Below, piece after piece: positions 52,978-60,968 of a stretch of DNA of 64,000 bases (position 1 is the stretch's first letter; every line of letters begins with the position of its first letter). The notes beneath the pieces are model-generated. The model made no database searches. It saw only the letters and a program-made list of their open reading frames with translations, and was not told the origin of the DNA. The stretch comes from Bradyrhizobium sp. AZCC 1719 (lineage in GTDB: Bacteria; Pseudomonadota; Alphaproteobacteria; Rhizobiales; Xanthobacteraceae): the NCBI RefSeq assembly GCF_036924525.1, contig NZ_JAZHRU010000001.1, forward strand, positions 2,633,001 through 2,697,000, in the 5' to 3' direction. The translations under genes were made by a program, and so were the position numbers.

Positions 52978-53697
52978 ATGCCCGAGAACGTTCAATCCGA
53001 TCGAGAAATGAATCGAAGCAGCGACCGCAAAATGCGGCTGTTCTCCGGTCCCCTGAGCATGTTCGGCGCCAAGGTTCAGATCGCGGCGCACGAGAAGAAC
53101 ATCGATTTCGACCTGGTCATGGTCCCCTTCACCATGAAGGAGGGGTACGCGCCAAAGCATCCGGAAGTCCTGCGCATCAATCCGAAGCGCCAGGTCCCGG
53201 TGCTGATCGACGGTGATCTCGAGATTTTCGATTCCACCCAGATCTTCGAGTATCTCGAAGACATCAAGCCGAGCTCTGCGCTGTGGCCCGCTGCTCCTGC
53301 CGCGCGAGCCTGGGCTCGCCGGCTGGAGCATGAATCGGACGAGGTCTATTTCCCGCATATCATCAAGTTGATGCCGCTCTGGAATAGGCCAGGCGATCCC
53401 GCCGGGACGCCCGCGCGCGAGGCCGCCGCTGCCTATTATCGAACCATGGAGCGTGTCCTTGGCGACCGCGAGTTTCTCGCCGGCGAATATTCCTTTGCCG
53501 ATATCGCGTTCTATATGGCGCAGCTCTTCGGTGCCCGCATGGGTGCCGACATGACCGGCGAAACGCCGAGACTTCTGCAATGGCGGCAGCGCATGACGAC
53601 GAGACCGGCCGTCATCAAGGTCGTTCGACCGATGGCCGACTATTTGCGCAGCGATGGCCGTAGCGTTCCAGCGTTTCTGTCGCCAATAGCGACGTGA
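52978..53697 (+). CDS. Glutathione S-transferase family protein
   Basis: 239 residues from the ATG at 52978, which follows gaggggaaattg. N-terminal thioredoxin-like domain: RLFSGPLSMFGAKVQIAAHE with the catalytic serine region, then NPKRQVPVLIDGDLEIFDST, the cis-proline and glutathione-binding VPVL-x-D-S pattern. The C-terminal helical domain includes GEYSFADIAFYMAQLFGARM. It may detoxify electrophiles or use glutathione in catabolism. Other in-frame starts upstream have weak ribosome sites. Confidence 0.87.
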   Translation: MPENVQSDREMNRSSDRKMRLFSGPLSMFGAKVQIAAHEKNIDFDLVMVPFTMKEGYAPKHPEVLRINPKRQVPVLIDGDLEIFDSTQIFEYLEDIKPSSALWPAAPAARAWARRLEHESDEVYFPHIIKLMPLWNRPGDPAGTPAREAAAAYYRTMERVLGDREFLAGEYSFADIAFYMAQLFGARMGADMTGETPRLLQWRQRMTTRPAVIKVVRPMADYLRSDGRSVPAFLSPIAT

Positions 53698-53726
53698 TCA
53701 ACGCTGCGGGGTGCGGACGCCTGTAA

Positions 53727-53829
53727 CCCCTCATGGTGAGGAGCGCGAAGCGCGTCTCGAACCATGAGGCCCCGTCTGTGGCCTACATCCTTCGAGACGC
53801 CCGCTCTGCGGGCTCCTCAGGATGAGGGG
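53727..53829. repeat. Palindromic repeat, same family as the 41.2 kb MITE core
   Basis: About 103 bp from ccctcatggtgagg to ctcaggatgagggg. It is the reverse complement of the core at 41183-41283 with only slight differences, including gagcgcgaagcgcgtctcg and cgagacgcccgctctgcggg. It does not carry the tactgcgtca ends seen at 41 kb. It separates the GST gene from the convergent histidine kinase gene. Confidence 0.9.
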
Positions 53830-53852
53830 TTGAGCAGCTATGAGCAGTAAGA

Positions 53853-56800
53853 TTAAGCCCGCACCACCGCGGGCGGAAACACGATCTCGATCAGCGTGCC
53901 GGAGCGGCCGCCGGTCTTGATCTGGAATTTGGCGCGGTTGGCTTCGACGAGCGCCTTGGTGAGCGACAGGCTGACGGCCGCGGTCTCGGACTGATCTGAC
54001 GGCGCCCGCGTGCGGAACGGCTCGAGGGCTGCGGCAACCTCGTTGTCGTTGAGGCCGTTGCCGGTGTCGCGGACCCGCAGCATCACCTCGCCGAAATCGG
54101 ACAGCGCGGTCGAGACGATGACCTGGCCGCCGGCATTGGCGAGATGGATCGAATTGCCGATCAGGTTCAGCGTGATCTGGCGCAACGCCTGCGCGTCTGC
54201 GACCACAGGCGGCAGCGTGTGCGCGAGCGAAGTGCGGATGATGATGCGCTCGCGATTGGCCTGCGGCTGCATAACCGCCACGCAGCTCTCGACCAGCTCG
54301 TTGAGATTCTGGTTGGTGAAGGCGAGATCGAGCTTGCCGGTTTCGATCCGAGAGAGATCAAGCAGGTCGTTGACGATGGCGATCACGTGTTCGCCGGCGG
54401 CGCGGATGTCCTTCATGTATTCGCGGTAACGCTCGTTGCCGAGCGCGCCGAAACGCTCCCCGATCATCACTTCGGCAAAGCCGATGATGGCGTTCAGCGG
54501 CGTCCGCAGCTCATGGCTGATCCGGGCCAGCACGTCGGCTTTGGCGTTGGCGGCGCGTTCCGCCAGCCGCCGCGCCTCGCGCAACTCGCTCTCGGTCTTC
54601 TTGGCCTGCGAGAGATCGCGGAACACCGCGAAGAAATTCGGGCCGTCCGGGCGGGTACGGCCGATGGTCATCGACAGCGGAATGATGCCGCCCTTGCTTT
54701 CGCGGCCGAGCACCTCGCGGCCGTGATCGAGCAGGCTTTCGACGCCGGAAGCCTTGATGCCGGCGAGATATTCGAACACGCCGTGCTGGCTTTCCGGCGC
54801 AAAGAGGTCGGCGAGATTGCGTTGCACCAGTTCGTCGCCGTCATGGCCGAACAGCGCTTCGGCGCTGCGGTTGGCTGCATGGATGTTGCCCTCGGCATCG
54901 AACATCAGGAGGCCTTCGGCTGTGGTGTCGAGGATGGCGGCGAGTTCTTCGGCATTGGCATGGCCGACATCGGACGGTTCGGGAATGTCCAGCTCCGCTA
55001 CCGGCTCGGCTTGCGAGATGGCAGCCGCGATCGCCGCGCCCTCATGGCGCGTGGTCGAGAAGATCAGGGCCAGCGCCGAATCGCCGTCCCATGAAATCGT
55101 GTGGAGGCGGGCCTCGGCCGCCGATGACGGCGCATCTGCATCAGGCCCGCTTGCGGAAATCGTCACCGGCCTGCCGGTGTCCGACGTCGAGGACGCATTG
55201 GACGTGCCGGGTTCGACATAGAGCGCGTCGAGGCCGCCGGCATCTTCCAGCGCATGCAGGCTGGCATAGCCCATCTGCGTCAGGAAGGCGGGGTTGGCAT
55301 ATAGCAGGCGGTCGAGCCGGTAGATCAGGATGCCGACGGGTAGGAGATCGAGCAGCGCCTTGTCGCGCACAGCTTCGCCATGCGCGGGCGGTTCGGATGG
55401 CGCCAGCCATTCCGGCGGCCCGCCGGCTGGTTCGCGCGCGAACGATGCGACGGTTGGTTCAAATATCGTTTCACCGGTGACGTTCGGCACCGCCTCGTTG
55501 CCATTCTCGGTGTCGAGCCGCGCCGACAATTGCCGCGCGAGTTCGTCGAAGGCGCTGTTCTCGACCGGCGTCAGCGATAGCGGCTTCGCCTCGCCGGGGG
55601 CGCGGAATGGCACGACGTTGGGAGCGTCTGTGGGCAATTCCGTCACGGTGTCCTTCAAGGCTTCGTTGGCGCTTTCCTTGACGCTTTGCTCGACGCTTTC
55701 CTTGACGCTTTCCTTGGGAGGTTCCACGGGCGTTTCCAAATCGTTTTGATGTGAAGTCTCGGCAGCAATCGGTTCGGGCAAATCGTCGAGCAAAGGCGGT
55801 GCAACGCCTGTCGGGTTGAGAAATTCCGGGGCGGGCGGTTCTTGCGGCGTTGCCATCTCGCCGGACAATTCCGCCAGGCGCAGGGCGGCGAGCCGGGCGA
55901 GGGCGTCGAAGTCGCGGCAGACGCCAAAGCCGCGATAGCCGATGAAATTCCGCTGCCCATCGAAGATCGGCAAGCCGGACAGTTCAACCGGTAGCGTGCC
56001 GCCGCCATCGACCGGCCAGTTCAGCACGATGCCGCTCCACGTCGCGCATGTGGCGAACGCCTTCATCACCCGCCCGTCGGGATCGAGCGCAAAGTTCTCG
56101 GCGATCTCGCGCCATGGCCGCCCGAAGCCGGCCGTGGTGCGCGGACCGATCAGGCCGGTGAATTCGTCGGTGCCGAGCGTGAAGCGGCCTTCCCGATCCA
56201 TCTGCCAAGTGAAGCGCAGCGGCAGGCGGCGGGTCGGCTGGCCGGCGAGTGCTTCGAGCGCCGGGAATGGCGTGCGTGGAGCGCGCTCAGTCGCGGCCGG
56301 CTCCTCCGCGGCGGCGGGCTCGGCAAACGCATCGAACAATGCAAACTCGGCGGGCGCTTCGCCCGATTGCGCCGGCTGTTCGTAGTCGGGAGCCGGCTGC
56401 GGCGCGACCGGTTGCTGCTCCATGACCGGCGCGCTCGGCTGCGGGGCTGGCGTTGACGCAGTGGCCTCGGGCTGCATCTCGTTCTCGGGCTGCTCATGCG
56501 CCCGCGCCGGCCGCGCCGCGATCAGCGCGATGTCGCCGGCGGCGATCAGGACACCGTGGCTGCCATTGGGAAAGTCGAACCGCGAACAGCCGCAGGTCGC
56601 AAGCATGCCGGGCGCCGCGCCAAATCCCTGTAACCGCTCCAGGCGGACGGCGCCATTGGCGAGCAGCCGTACTGCAAGCCGCGCGATCTGCCGCCGGTGC
56701 CGGTCGGCCGGTCCGAAGGTCTTCTCAGTAAGGGCTGCGGCGCTGGCGGCGCCGAACAGGCGGGCGCCGGCCGGATTGGCCCACAGGATCCGCCTGCCGT

Positions 56801-56933
56801 CGGCCGTCCACAGCCATGCGGGCAGGCGGCTCGCCGCATAGGCCGCCAATCGCGGATCGCTCTGCGCCCGCCACTGAAATTCCGCGTCCTTCATCGCAAC
56901 TACATGACCGTCCGGCGTCACGATCGGCACCAA
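53853..56933 (-). CDS. Large PAS-domain sensor histidine kinase (PdhS-like)
   Basis: 1026 residues, no membrane span. N-terminal PAS-like parts (about 20-95 and 205-345), a long low-complexity region (about 385-440) with four repeats of a K-E-S-V-K-type unit, two further PAS-like domains (about 520-600 and 665-790), then HisKA with ISHELRTPLNAIIGFAEVMI (histidine near 807) and HATPase with N-box NLIGNSIHLANAGG and G1 box VRDTGNGLNDNEV. The G2 position reads AAVSLSLTKAL where GTGLGL is expected. Architecture resembles PdhS of the DivK-CtrA network. Confidence 0.88.
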   Translation of the reverse strand: MVPIVTPDGHVVAMKDAEFQWRAQSDPRLAAYAASRLPAWLWTADGRRILWANPAGARLFGAASAAALTEKTFGPADRHRRQIARLAVRLLANGAVRLERLQGFGAAPGMLATCGCSRFDFPNGSHGVLIAAGDIALIAARPARAHEQPENEMQPEATASTPAPQPSAPVMEQQPVAPQPAPDYEQPAQSGEAPAEFALFDAFAEPAAAEEPAATERAPRTPFPALEALAGQPTRRLPLRFTWQMDREGRFTLGTDEFTGLIGPRTTAGFGRPWREIAENFALDPDGRVMKAFATCATWSGIVLNWPVDGGGTLPVELSGLPIFDGQRNFIGYRGFGVCRDFDALARLAALRLAELSGEMATPQEPPAPEFLNPTGVAPPLLDDLPEPIAAETSHQNDLETPVEPPKESVKESVEQSVKESANEALKDTVTELPTDAPNVVPFRAPGEAKPLSLTPVENSAFDELARQLSARLDTENGNEAVPNVTGETIFEPTVASFAREPAGGPPEWLAPSEPPAHGEAVRDKALLDLLPVGILIYRLDRLLYANPAFLTQMGYASLHALEDAGGLDALYVEPGTSNASSTSDTGRPVTISASGPDADAPSSAAEARLHTISWDGDSALALIFSTTRHEGAAIAAAISQAEPVAELDIPEPSDVGHANAEELAAILDTTAEGLLMFDAEGNIHAANRSAEALFGHDGDELVQRNLADLFAPESQHGVFEYLAGIKASGVESLLDHGREVLGRESKGGIIPLSMTIGRTRPDGPNFFAVFRDLSQAKKTESELREARRLAERAANAKADVLARISHELRTPLNAIIGFAEVMIGERFGALGNERYREYMKDIRAAGEHVIAIVNDLLDLSRIETGKLDLAFTNQNLNELVESCVAVMQPQANRERIIIRTSLAHTLPPVVADAQALRQITLNLIGNSIHLANAGGQVIVSTALSDFGEVMLRVRDTGNGLNDNEVAAALEPFRTRAPSDQSETAAVSLSLTKALVEANRAKFQIKTGGRSGTLIEIVFPPAVVRA

Positions 56934-57190
56934 AATGCCGATAACGTTAAGGGATCGTTACTATCGCAAGCCGGCGGCGGCAGGTCCACGGCCCGGCGGT
57001 CCGGCAGTGGTTTAAGCGGCGGATAACCTTAACCCGGCTGAACTCTTTGGCCGCCGGCCGCGTTGGGTGGGTTGCGGCCGTCAGGGGCCACCATCAGGAA
57101 CCTCTCTGGCGCCGCATCCGTTCCGGCCGCGACCCTTACGACCTCTGGCGGCAACCGGACGCAATCCCTGCCCGTGCAAAGGAGCGCACC

Positions 57191-57574
57191 ATGAGCGACG
57201 ATGTGCGAGACCGTTTCGAGATACCCAAGGAAATGCGATCGATGGCGGAAGCGAGCCTGGAGCAGGCCCGCAAGACGTTTGAGAAATTCGTCGCCGCCGC
57301 GCAGACCACCGCCGATACCATCGAGGAGCGCAATGCCACGGTGCGCGAGGGCGCCAAGGATGTCAGGCAGAAGGCTGTCGCCTATGCCGAGAAGAACGTG
57401 CAGGGCTCGCTCGATTACGCGCAGTCACTCCTGAAGGCCAAGGATCTGGCCGAGATAACGCGGCTGCACAGCGAATATGTGCAGGGGCAAATGCGTGTGC
57501 TGGCGGAGCAGGCCAGCGAAATGAGCCAGATCGTCGGCAAGGCCGCCATGGACGCGGCGAAGCCGAAAGCCTGA
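57191..57574 (+). CDS. Phasin family protein
   Basis: 127 residues from the ATG at 57191 with aaaggagcgcacc upstream. Sequence MSDDVRDRFEIPKEMRSMAE, ASLEQARKTFEKFVAAAQTT, VQGSLDYAQSLLKAKDLAEI, TRLHSEYVQGQMRVLAEQAS, matching the Phasin_2 family (helical amphipathic protein coating polyhydroxybutyrate granules). A second phasin gene lies 260 bp downstream. Both may be used when storage polymer is made. Confidence 0.92.
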   Translation: MSDDVRDRFEIPKEMRSMAEASLEQARKTFEKFVAAAQTTADTIEERNATVREGAKDVRQKAVAYAEKNVQGSLDYAQSLLKAKDLAEITRLHSEYVQGQMRVLAEQASEMSQIVGKAAMDAAKPKA

Positions 57575-57834
57575 CTCGCCCAGCAGCGGGCAGTATTGCA
57601 ACTACGAAATGGACCGGCTGGAATGCGCATCCGGTGCGGGTTCCCCATGTGGCGTCGCACCAGAAATTGCAGTGCGTTGCACAAATTTGACACGATATGG
57701 GTGCTTATTGGGCGAGCCCGTGGATGGGCAAACTTCCGTGAGTGCGTGTGTACGTGATCCCTTTCGGCGTTCCGGTCATCCGCCCGGCATCCGCCAGGGA
57801 ACATCGATTAACCCCATTGTGAAGGATGCAAGCC

Positions 57835-58269
57835 GTGACCAGCTCCACCGATCCCTTCTCCGCCGCCATCATTCCCTTCGAAGTTCCCGAGCAGATGCGC
57901 GCACTCGCCGAAAAGGGCGTTTCGCAGGCCCGCGACAGCTACGCCAAGTTCAAGGATGCCGCCGAAACCCATAACGGCACCATCGAGGCCGTGTTCACCA
58001 CGGCCAGCAAGGGCGCCGGCGAGTACAACGCCAAGCTGATCGAGTTCTTCAAGGCCAACACCTCGTCCTCGCTCGATTTCGCGCAGGAGCTGCTCGGCGT
58101 GAAGACGCCGGCGGCGGCGCTCGAGCTGTGGACTGCGCACGCCAAGAAGCAGTACGAGACCTTCACCGCGCAGGCCAAGGAGCTTGCCGAGCTTGGCCAG
58201 AAGGTTGCGACCGAGACCGTCGAGCCGATCAAGGCCTCCGCCTCGAAGTACTACAAGCCCGCCGCCTGA
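57835..58269 (+). CDS. Phasin family protein (second copy)
   Basis: 144 residues from the GTG at 57835, which has gaaggatgcaagcc (AAGGA nine bases upstream). The in-frame ATG at 57826 is directly adjacent to the ribosome site and less likely. PFEVPEQMRALAEKGVSQAR, KSSSLDFA-like TSSSLDFAQELLGVKTPAA and LELWTAHAKKQYETFTAQA are phasin motifs. It is followed by a strong terminator. Confidence 0.9.
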   Translation: MTSSTDPFSAAIIPFEVPEQMRALAEKGVSQARDSYAKFKDAAETHNGTIEAVFTTASKGAGEYNAKLIEFFKANTSSSLDFAQELLGVKTPAAALELWTAHAKKQYETFTAQAKELAELGQKVATETVEPIKASASKYYKPAA

Positions 58270-58293
58270 TCGGGCCCGGCATTGCCAACGAAA

Positions 58294-58321
58294 AGCCCGG
58301 GCGAAGCGGCCCGGGCTTTTT
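58294..58321 (+). terminator. Rho-independent terminator after the phasin gene
   Basis: Hairpin agcccgggc-gaagc-ggcccgggct with ttttt directly after, 25 bp past the stop codon. It should end the phasin transcript and insulate the tRNA gene. Confidence 0.9.
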
Positions 58322-58500
58322 GCTGTCCCAAGAGACTTTTTTTCCGGGCCTCGCTGGACTCCGGCGCGGCCGGCACATGAACGCAACACGCGCCCGAAAC
58401 GACTATATAATTGGACGCTTCCCGGCCTTGCCAAAGGCCGGCGTTGCACCTAGTTTCCGGCCCATTCGCGACCCCTCTTTTGGGGCCCCGCGCGAGGGAT

Positions 58501-58577
58501 GCAGTTGTAGCTCAGTTGGTTAGAGCGCCTGTCTGTGGAACAGGAGGTCGGTGGTTCGAGCCCACCCAACTGTACCA
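58501..58577 (+). tRNA. tRNA-His (anticodon GTG)
   Basis: 77 nt including an encoded CCA. Acceptor gcagttg/caactgt (G-U closing pair), D arm gctcagttggttagagc, anticodon arm cctgt-ctGTGga-acagg and T arm ggtgg-ttcgagc-ccacc are all well paired. The discriminator is A73, and the base before position 1 is T, so the G-1 found in most bacterial tRNA-His is not encoded. This fits the known alphaproteobacterial variant recognised by a divergent HisRS. Confidence 0.96.
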
Positions 58578-58701
58578 GCACTCCCCTGAACTGCCGCTCG
58601 CCTGCCGCGACACTTGTGCTGTGGCGCGTTGCCCAGCCGTGCTTGCCAAGCCCCACCCGTTCACCCACAATTCCGGGAATCATTGCGGCCTGGGGGAATT
58701 C

Positions 58702-59103
58702 ATGGCGATCTTTCGGATCGAAAATTTTCAGCTCGGATTGTTGCTTGCCGCCGCACTCGCGGTTTCGATCTCGCCCGCCGCCAGTCAGACCTACACACCC
58801 GAACAGGAGCAGGCCTGCACCGGCGACGCATTTCGCCTCTGCAGTTCGGATATCCCTGACATCAGCCGCGTCACCGCCTGCATGGTGCGCAACAAGTCGC
58901 AGCTCTCGCCGGCTTGCCGGGCGCACTTCCGTCCCGAGTCCGATGAAATCACGGCCCGGCCCGTGGGCCGGCCGACCATCATCCGGCCGGCAGCCCCGCG
59001 CAAGGCCGTGAGCGCCAAGCCGCGCAAACACCAAAAAGCCGGCGAAACCGGCGACTTGACGGCGCATTACGCCATTTTAAGGTTTCCTCGCGCGGCAGAC
59101 TGA
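58702..59103 (+). CDS. Secreted small cysteine-containing protein
   Basis: 133 residues with a signal peptide (FQLGLLLAAALAVSISPAAS, cleavage near ASQ). The mature chain has four cysteines (ACTGDAFRLCSSD, ACMVRNKSQLSPAC), spaced as in Cys-rich repeat proteins of the GLG1-like type, then a basic tail (RPAAPRKAVSAKPRKHQKAG). It is probably periplasmic with two disulfides. Role is unknown. ATG at 58702 has ctgggggaattc upstream. Confidence 0.8.
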   Translation: MAIFRIENFQLGLLLAAALAVSISPAASQTYTPEQEQACTGDAFRLCSSDIPDISRVTACMVRNKSQLSPACRAHFRPESDEITARPVGRPTIIRPAAPRKAVSAKPRKHQKAGETGDLTAHYAILRFPRAAD

Positions 59104-59160
59104 CGCCTTGTTTGCGGCGTCTGCAATGAACATCTCCTTTGGGCAAGAGGAGAGGGTTCA

Positions 59161-59490
59161 TTGATTGATCACAGTAAAGAGCTCGACCGGCATTTTGCCT
59201 GGTTCGAGAGGAAGCTGCCGCCGGGGCCGGCGAAGTTCGTCGGCTGGGTGCGCAAGCCGTCGTCGATCTACGTCCGAGTACCGCTCGCCATACTGCTGGT
59301 CGTCGGCGGCTTTCTCAGCTTCCTGCCGGTGCTCGGGCTCTGGATGCTGCCGCTCGGACTCCTTTTGTTCGCGCAGGACATCCCGCCGCTGCAGAAGCCG
59401 TTGGCGCTGGGGCTTGGATGGATCGAGCGCAAATGGCTCGAACGCCAGCGCGCAAAGCTCGAACGCGACCGCGCAAAAAGCGCGCAATAA
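59161..59490 (+). CDS. Small two-span membrane protein, TTG start
   Basis: 109 residues. The start is TTG at 59161 behind aagaggagagggttca, a very strong ribosome site; no ATG is nearby. Residues 40-75 form a hydrophobic hairpin (VRVPLAILLVVGGFLSFLPV, LGLWMLPLGLLLFAQDIPPL), followed by a basic helix IERKWLERQRAKLERDRAKS. Similar proteins are widespread in Bradyrhizobium; no function is known. Confidence 0.8.
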   Translation: MIDHSKELDRHFAWFERKLPPGPAKFVGWVRKPSSIYVRVPLAILLVVGGFLSFLPVLGLWMLPLGLLLFAQDIPPLQKPLALGLGWIERKWLERQRAKLERDRAKSAQ

Positions 59491-59611
59491 GCCAAGTACG
59501 CGTCTTTCCGATTCCTTCTCGCGTCACCGGGGTTGCACGGTGTGACTCAAAAACCAGCCTTATTGGCAATTAAGTGGCTTCATCGCGGCGGGTGATAAAT
59601 TTTTCTTTCAC

Positions 59612-59629
59612 GAATCACCGCGCTGATTC
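59612..59629. promoter_or_regulatory. Inverted repeat upstream of the ParA gene
   Basis: Gaatca-ccgcgc-tgattc, a 6-bp inverted repeat with 6-bp spacer, 36 bp upstream of the ParA start. It could be an autoregulatory operator. It is short enough to occur by chance, so the call is tentative. Confidence 0.35.
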
Positions 59630-59664
59630 ATTTTCGGCTTCTGGGGTCAACTGGAGGCCAAGGT

Positions 59665-60345
59665 ATGAACGTAATTGTTTTTGCATCACGTAAAGGGGGC
59701 TCGGGAAAAAGTACCCTGGCTGCTCACCTCGCTGCCCATGTTCATAAGGCAACGAAGCCCATCCTGCTTGTCGATGCCGATCCGCAGGGCTCGCTTACGC
59801 TCTGGCACAAATTGCGCGGCACCAACGAGCCGCCGATCAAGCCCGCGGTAAATTCCGTCAGCGGCATCGTCGCTGCCGCCAAGCGCGACGGCATCGAATG
59901 GGTGTTCATCGACACGCCGCCGAATTTGTCGGCCGTCGTCGACGATGCGATCCGCAACGCCACCATGGTGATCATTCCGGCGCGGCCCGGCGTGTTCGAC
60001 GTCAACGCGGTGCAGGAAACCATTCAGACCTGTCGTTCGGCGCGCAAGCCCTACGCGGTCGTGATCAACGGTGCGCCTGCCGAACGCGACGGCGCCGAGA
60101 GCCGCATCGTCAGCATCGCGCGTGAAGCGCTGGCGAAATTCCGCGCGCCGGTGTGGAGCGGCCAGATCACCAACCGCGCCGATCTGATCATGGCGCTGAG
60201 CCAGGGCGAAGGCGCCCGCGAATATTACGCGGAAGGCCGGGCGGCTGCGGAAATCAGCAGGCTGTGGGGCGCGATCGAGCGTTCGATCAAGGCGATCCGC
60301 GGAACGGCGTCGGCATCGGGCGCAATGCACAAGCAGGCGGCGTAA
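59665..60345 (+). CDS. Orphan ParA/MinD-family ATPase
   Basis: 226 residues. Deviant Walker A SRKGGSGKSTLAAHLAAH near residue 9, A' box VDADPQGSLTLW, and Walker B VFIDTPPNLSAVVDD. There is no N-terminal HTH and no parB or cargo gene nearby, so it is an orphan ParA, a type that positions chemotaxis clusters, carboxysomes or other cargo, or acts in cellulose synthesis (BcsQ-like). It is followed by a strong terminator. Ribosome site ggaggccaagg precedes the ATG. Confidence 0.92.
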   Translation: MNVIVFASRKGGSGKSTLAAHLAAHVHKATKPILLVDADPQGSLTLWHKLRGTNEPPIKPAVNSVSGIVAAAKRDGIEWVFIDTPPNLSAVVDDAIRNATMVIIPARPGVFDVNAVQETIQTCRSARKPYAVVINGAPAERDGAESRIVSIAREALAKFRAPVWSGQITNRADLIMALSQGEGAREYYAEGRAAAEISRLWGAIERSIKAIRGTASASGAMHKQAA

Positions 60346-60378
60346 CAACGCCGCTTTCGATCTGCCGGACTGATAAAG

Positions 60379-60402
60379 AACGCGCGGGCTCCGCGCGTTT
60401 TT
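60379..60402 (+). terminator. Rho-independent terminator after the ParA gene
   Basis: Hairpin aacgcgcgg-gctc-cgcgcgtt followed by tttttc, 34 bp past the ParA stop. On the minus strand the far end is ttctttat, so it can also help stop the small minus-strand gene at 60415-60546. Confidence 0.85.
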
Positions 60403-60414
60403 CTTTTGGTGTCC

Positions 60415-60546
60415 TTACGCCACCATCAGCACGTAGAACACGACGACCGGCGACAGCGTCAGGATCACCGACCAGATGCCGACGGCCCACAGAATGTCCT
60501 CGGTTGAAAAGCCCTGTTCAGAAATGCTGTTGTTCTCGAAATGCAC
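60415..60546 (-). CDS. 43-residue single-span membrane miniprotein
   Basis: Starts at GTG 60546 (gggggcgcgtc upstream) and stops TAA at 60415-60417. The protein reads MHFENNSISEQGFSTEDILW then AVGIWSVILTLSPVVVFYVL and MVA. One membrane helix (about 20-41) with a short polar N-terminus. GC-rich third positions are consistent with coding. Not recognised; small enough to be missed by routine annotation. Convergent with the ParA gene. Confidence 0.6.
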   Translation of the reverse strand: MHFENNSISEQGFSTEDILWAVGIWSVILTLSPVVVFYVLMVA

Positions 60547-60778
60547 GACGCGCCCCCGCGTTTTTCTGTTGTATGGGGATGTTGATACGCGAACGGTTTT
60601 AAAAACCCGCTTGCGATTTCGCTTGCATTTGACCGCACCTGCTACCGCCGATTAACCACCGCCACATCTGGTTAACTTTCCCTGATCGCACGGCGTCAAA
60701 GTCGATCGAAGCCTCGTCCGTAACATTAGAATTTTATGCGTATTGATCTCCCGTTCAGAAAAACGACGGGGGAAAGCG

Positions 60779-60919
60779 ATGAGCACTCACGACAAGAAAT
60801 TTCCGATTGCCGAGTACGCCCAGAGCATGCACGACGTTCTTCTGGTGTCGTCATTCGCCGCCTGGGCGATGCTGCTCGGCTTCGCGCCCGTGATGGCCTA
60901 TCGCCTGCTGGTCAGCTAA
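60779..60919 (+). CDS. 46-residue single-span membrane miniprotein
   Basis: The ATG at 60779 follows cgggggaaagcg, a strong ribosome site; the stop is TAA at 60917-60919. The protein begins MSTHDKKFPIAEYAQSMHDV and ends LLVSSFAAWAMLLGFAPVMA, YRLLVS, with a single membrane helix (about 21-42). A 10-bp hairpin follows 8 bp later. Not recognised. It resembles in layout the divergent miniprotein at 60415-60546. Confidence 0.65.
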   Translation: MSTHDKKFPIAEYAQSMHDVLLVSSFAAWAMLLGFAPVMAYRLLVS

Positions 60920-60927
60920 TTCCATTT

Positions 60928-60956
60928 CTCCCTCTCGCTGTTGAGACGAGAGGGAG
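60928..60956. terminator. Hairpin between the miniprotein gene and the DapA-family gene
   Basis: Ctccctctcg-ctgttgaga-cgagagggag, a perfect 10-bp stem. It lacks a T-run on either strand, so it may stop transcription weakly or protect mRNA ends. It separates two convergent genes. Confidence 0.55.
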
Positions 60957-60968
60957 CCGACGCCAGCC

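Noticed and set aside
58411..58701. An upstream extension of the secreted Cys protein through the tRNA gene
   Set aside because: It would translate tRNA-His and bury the signal peptide; the ATG at 58702 fits both.
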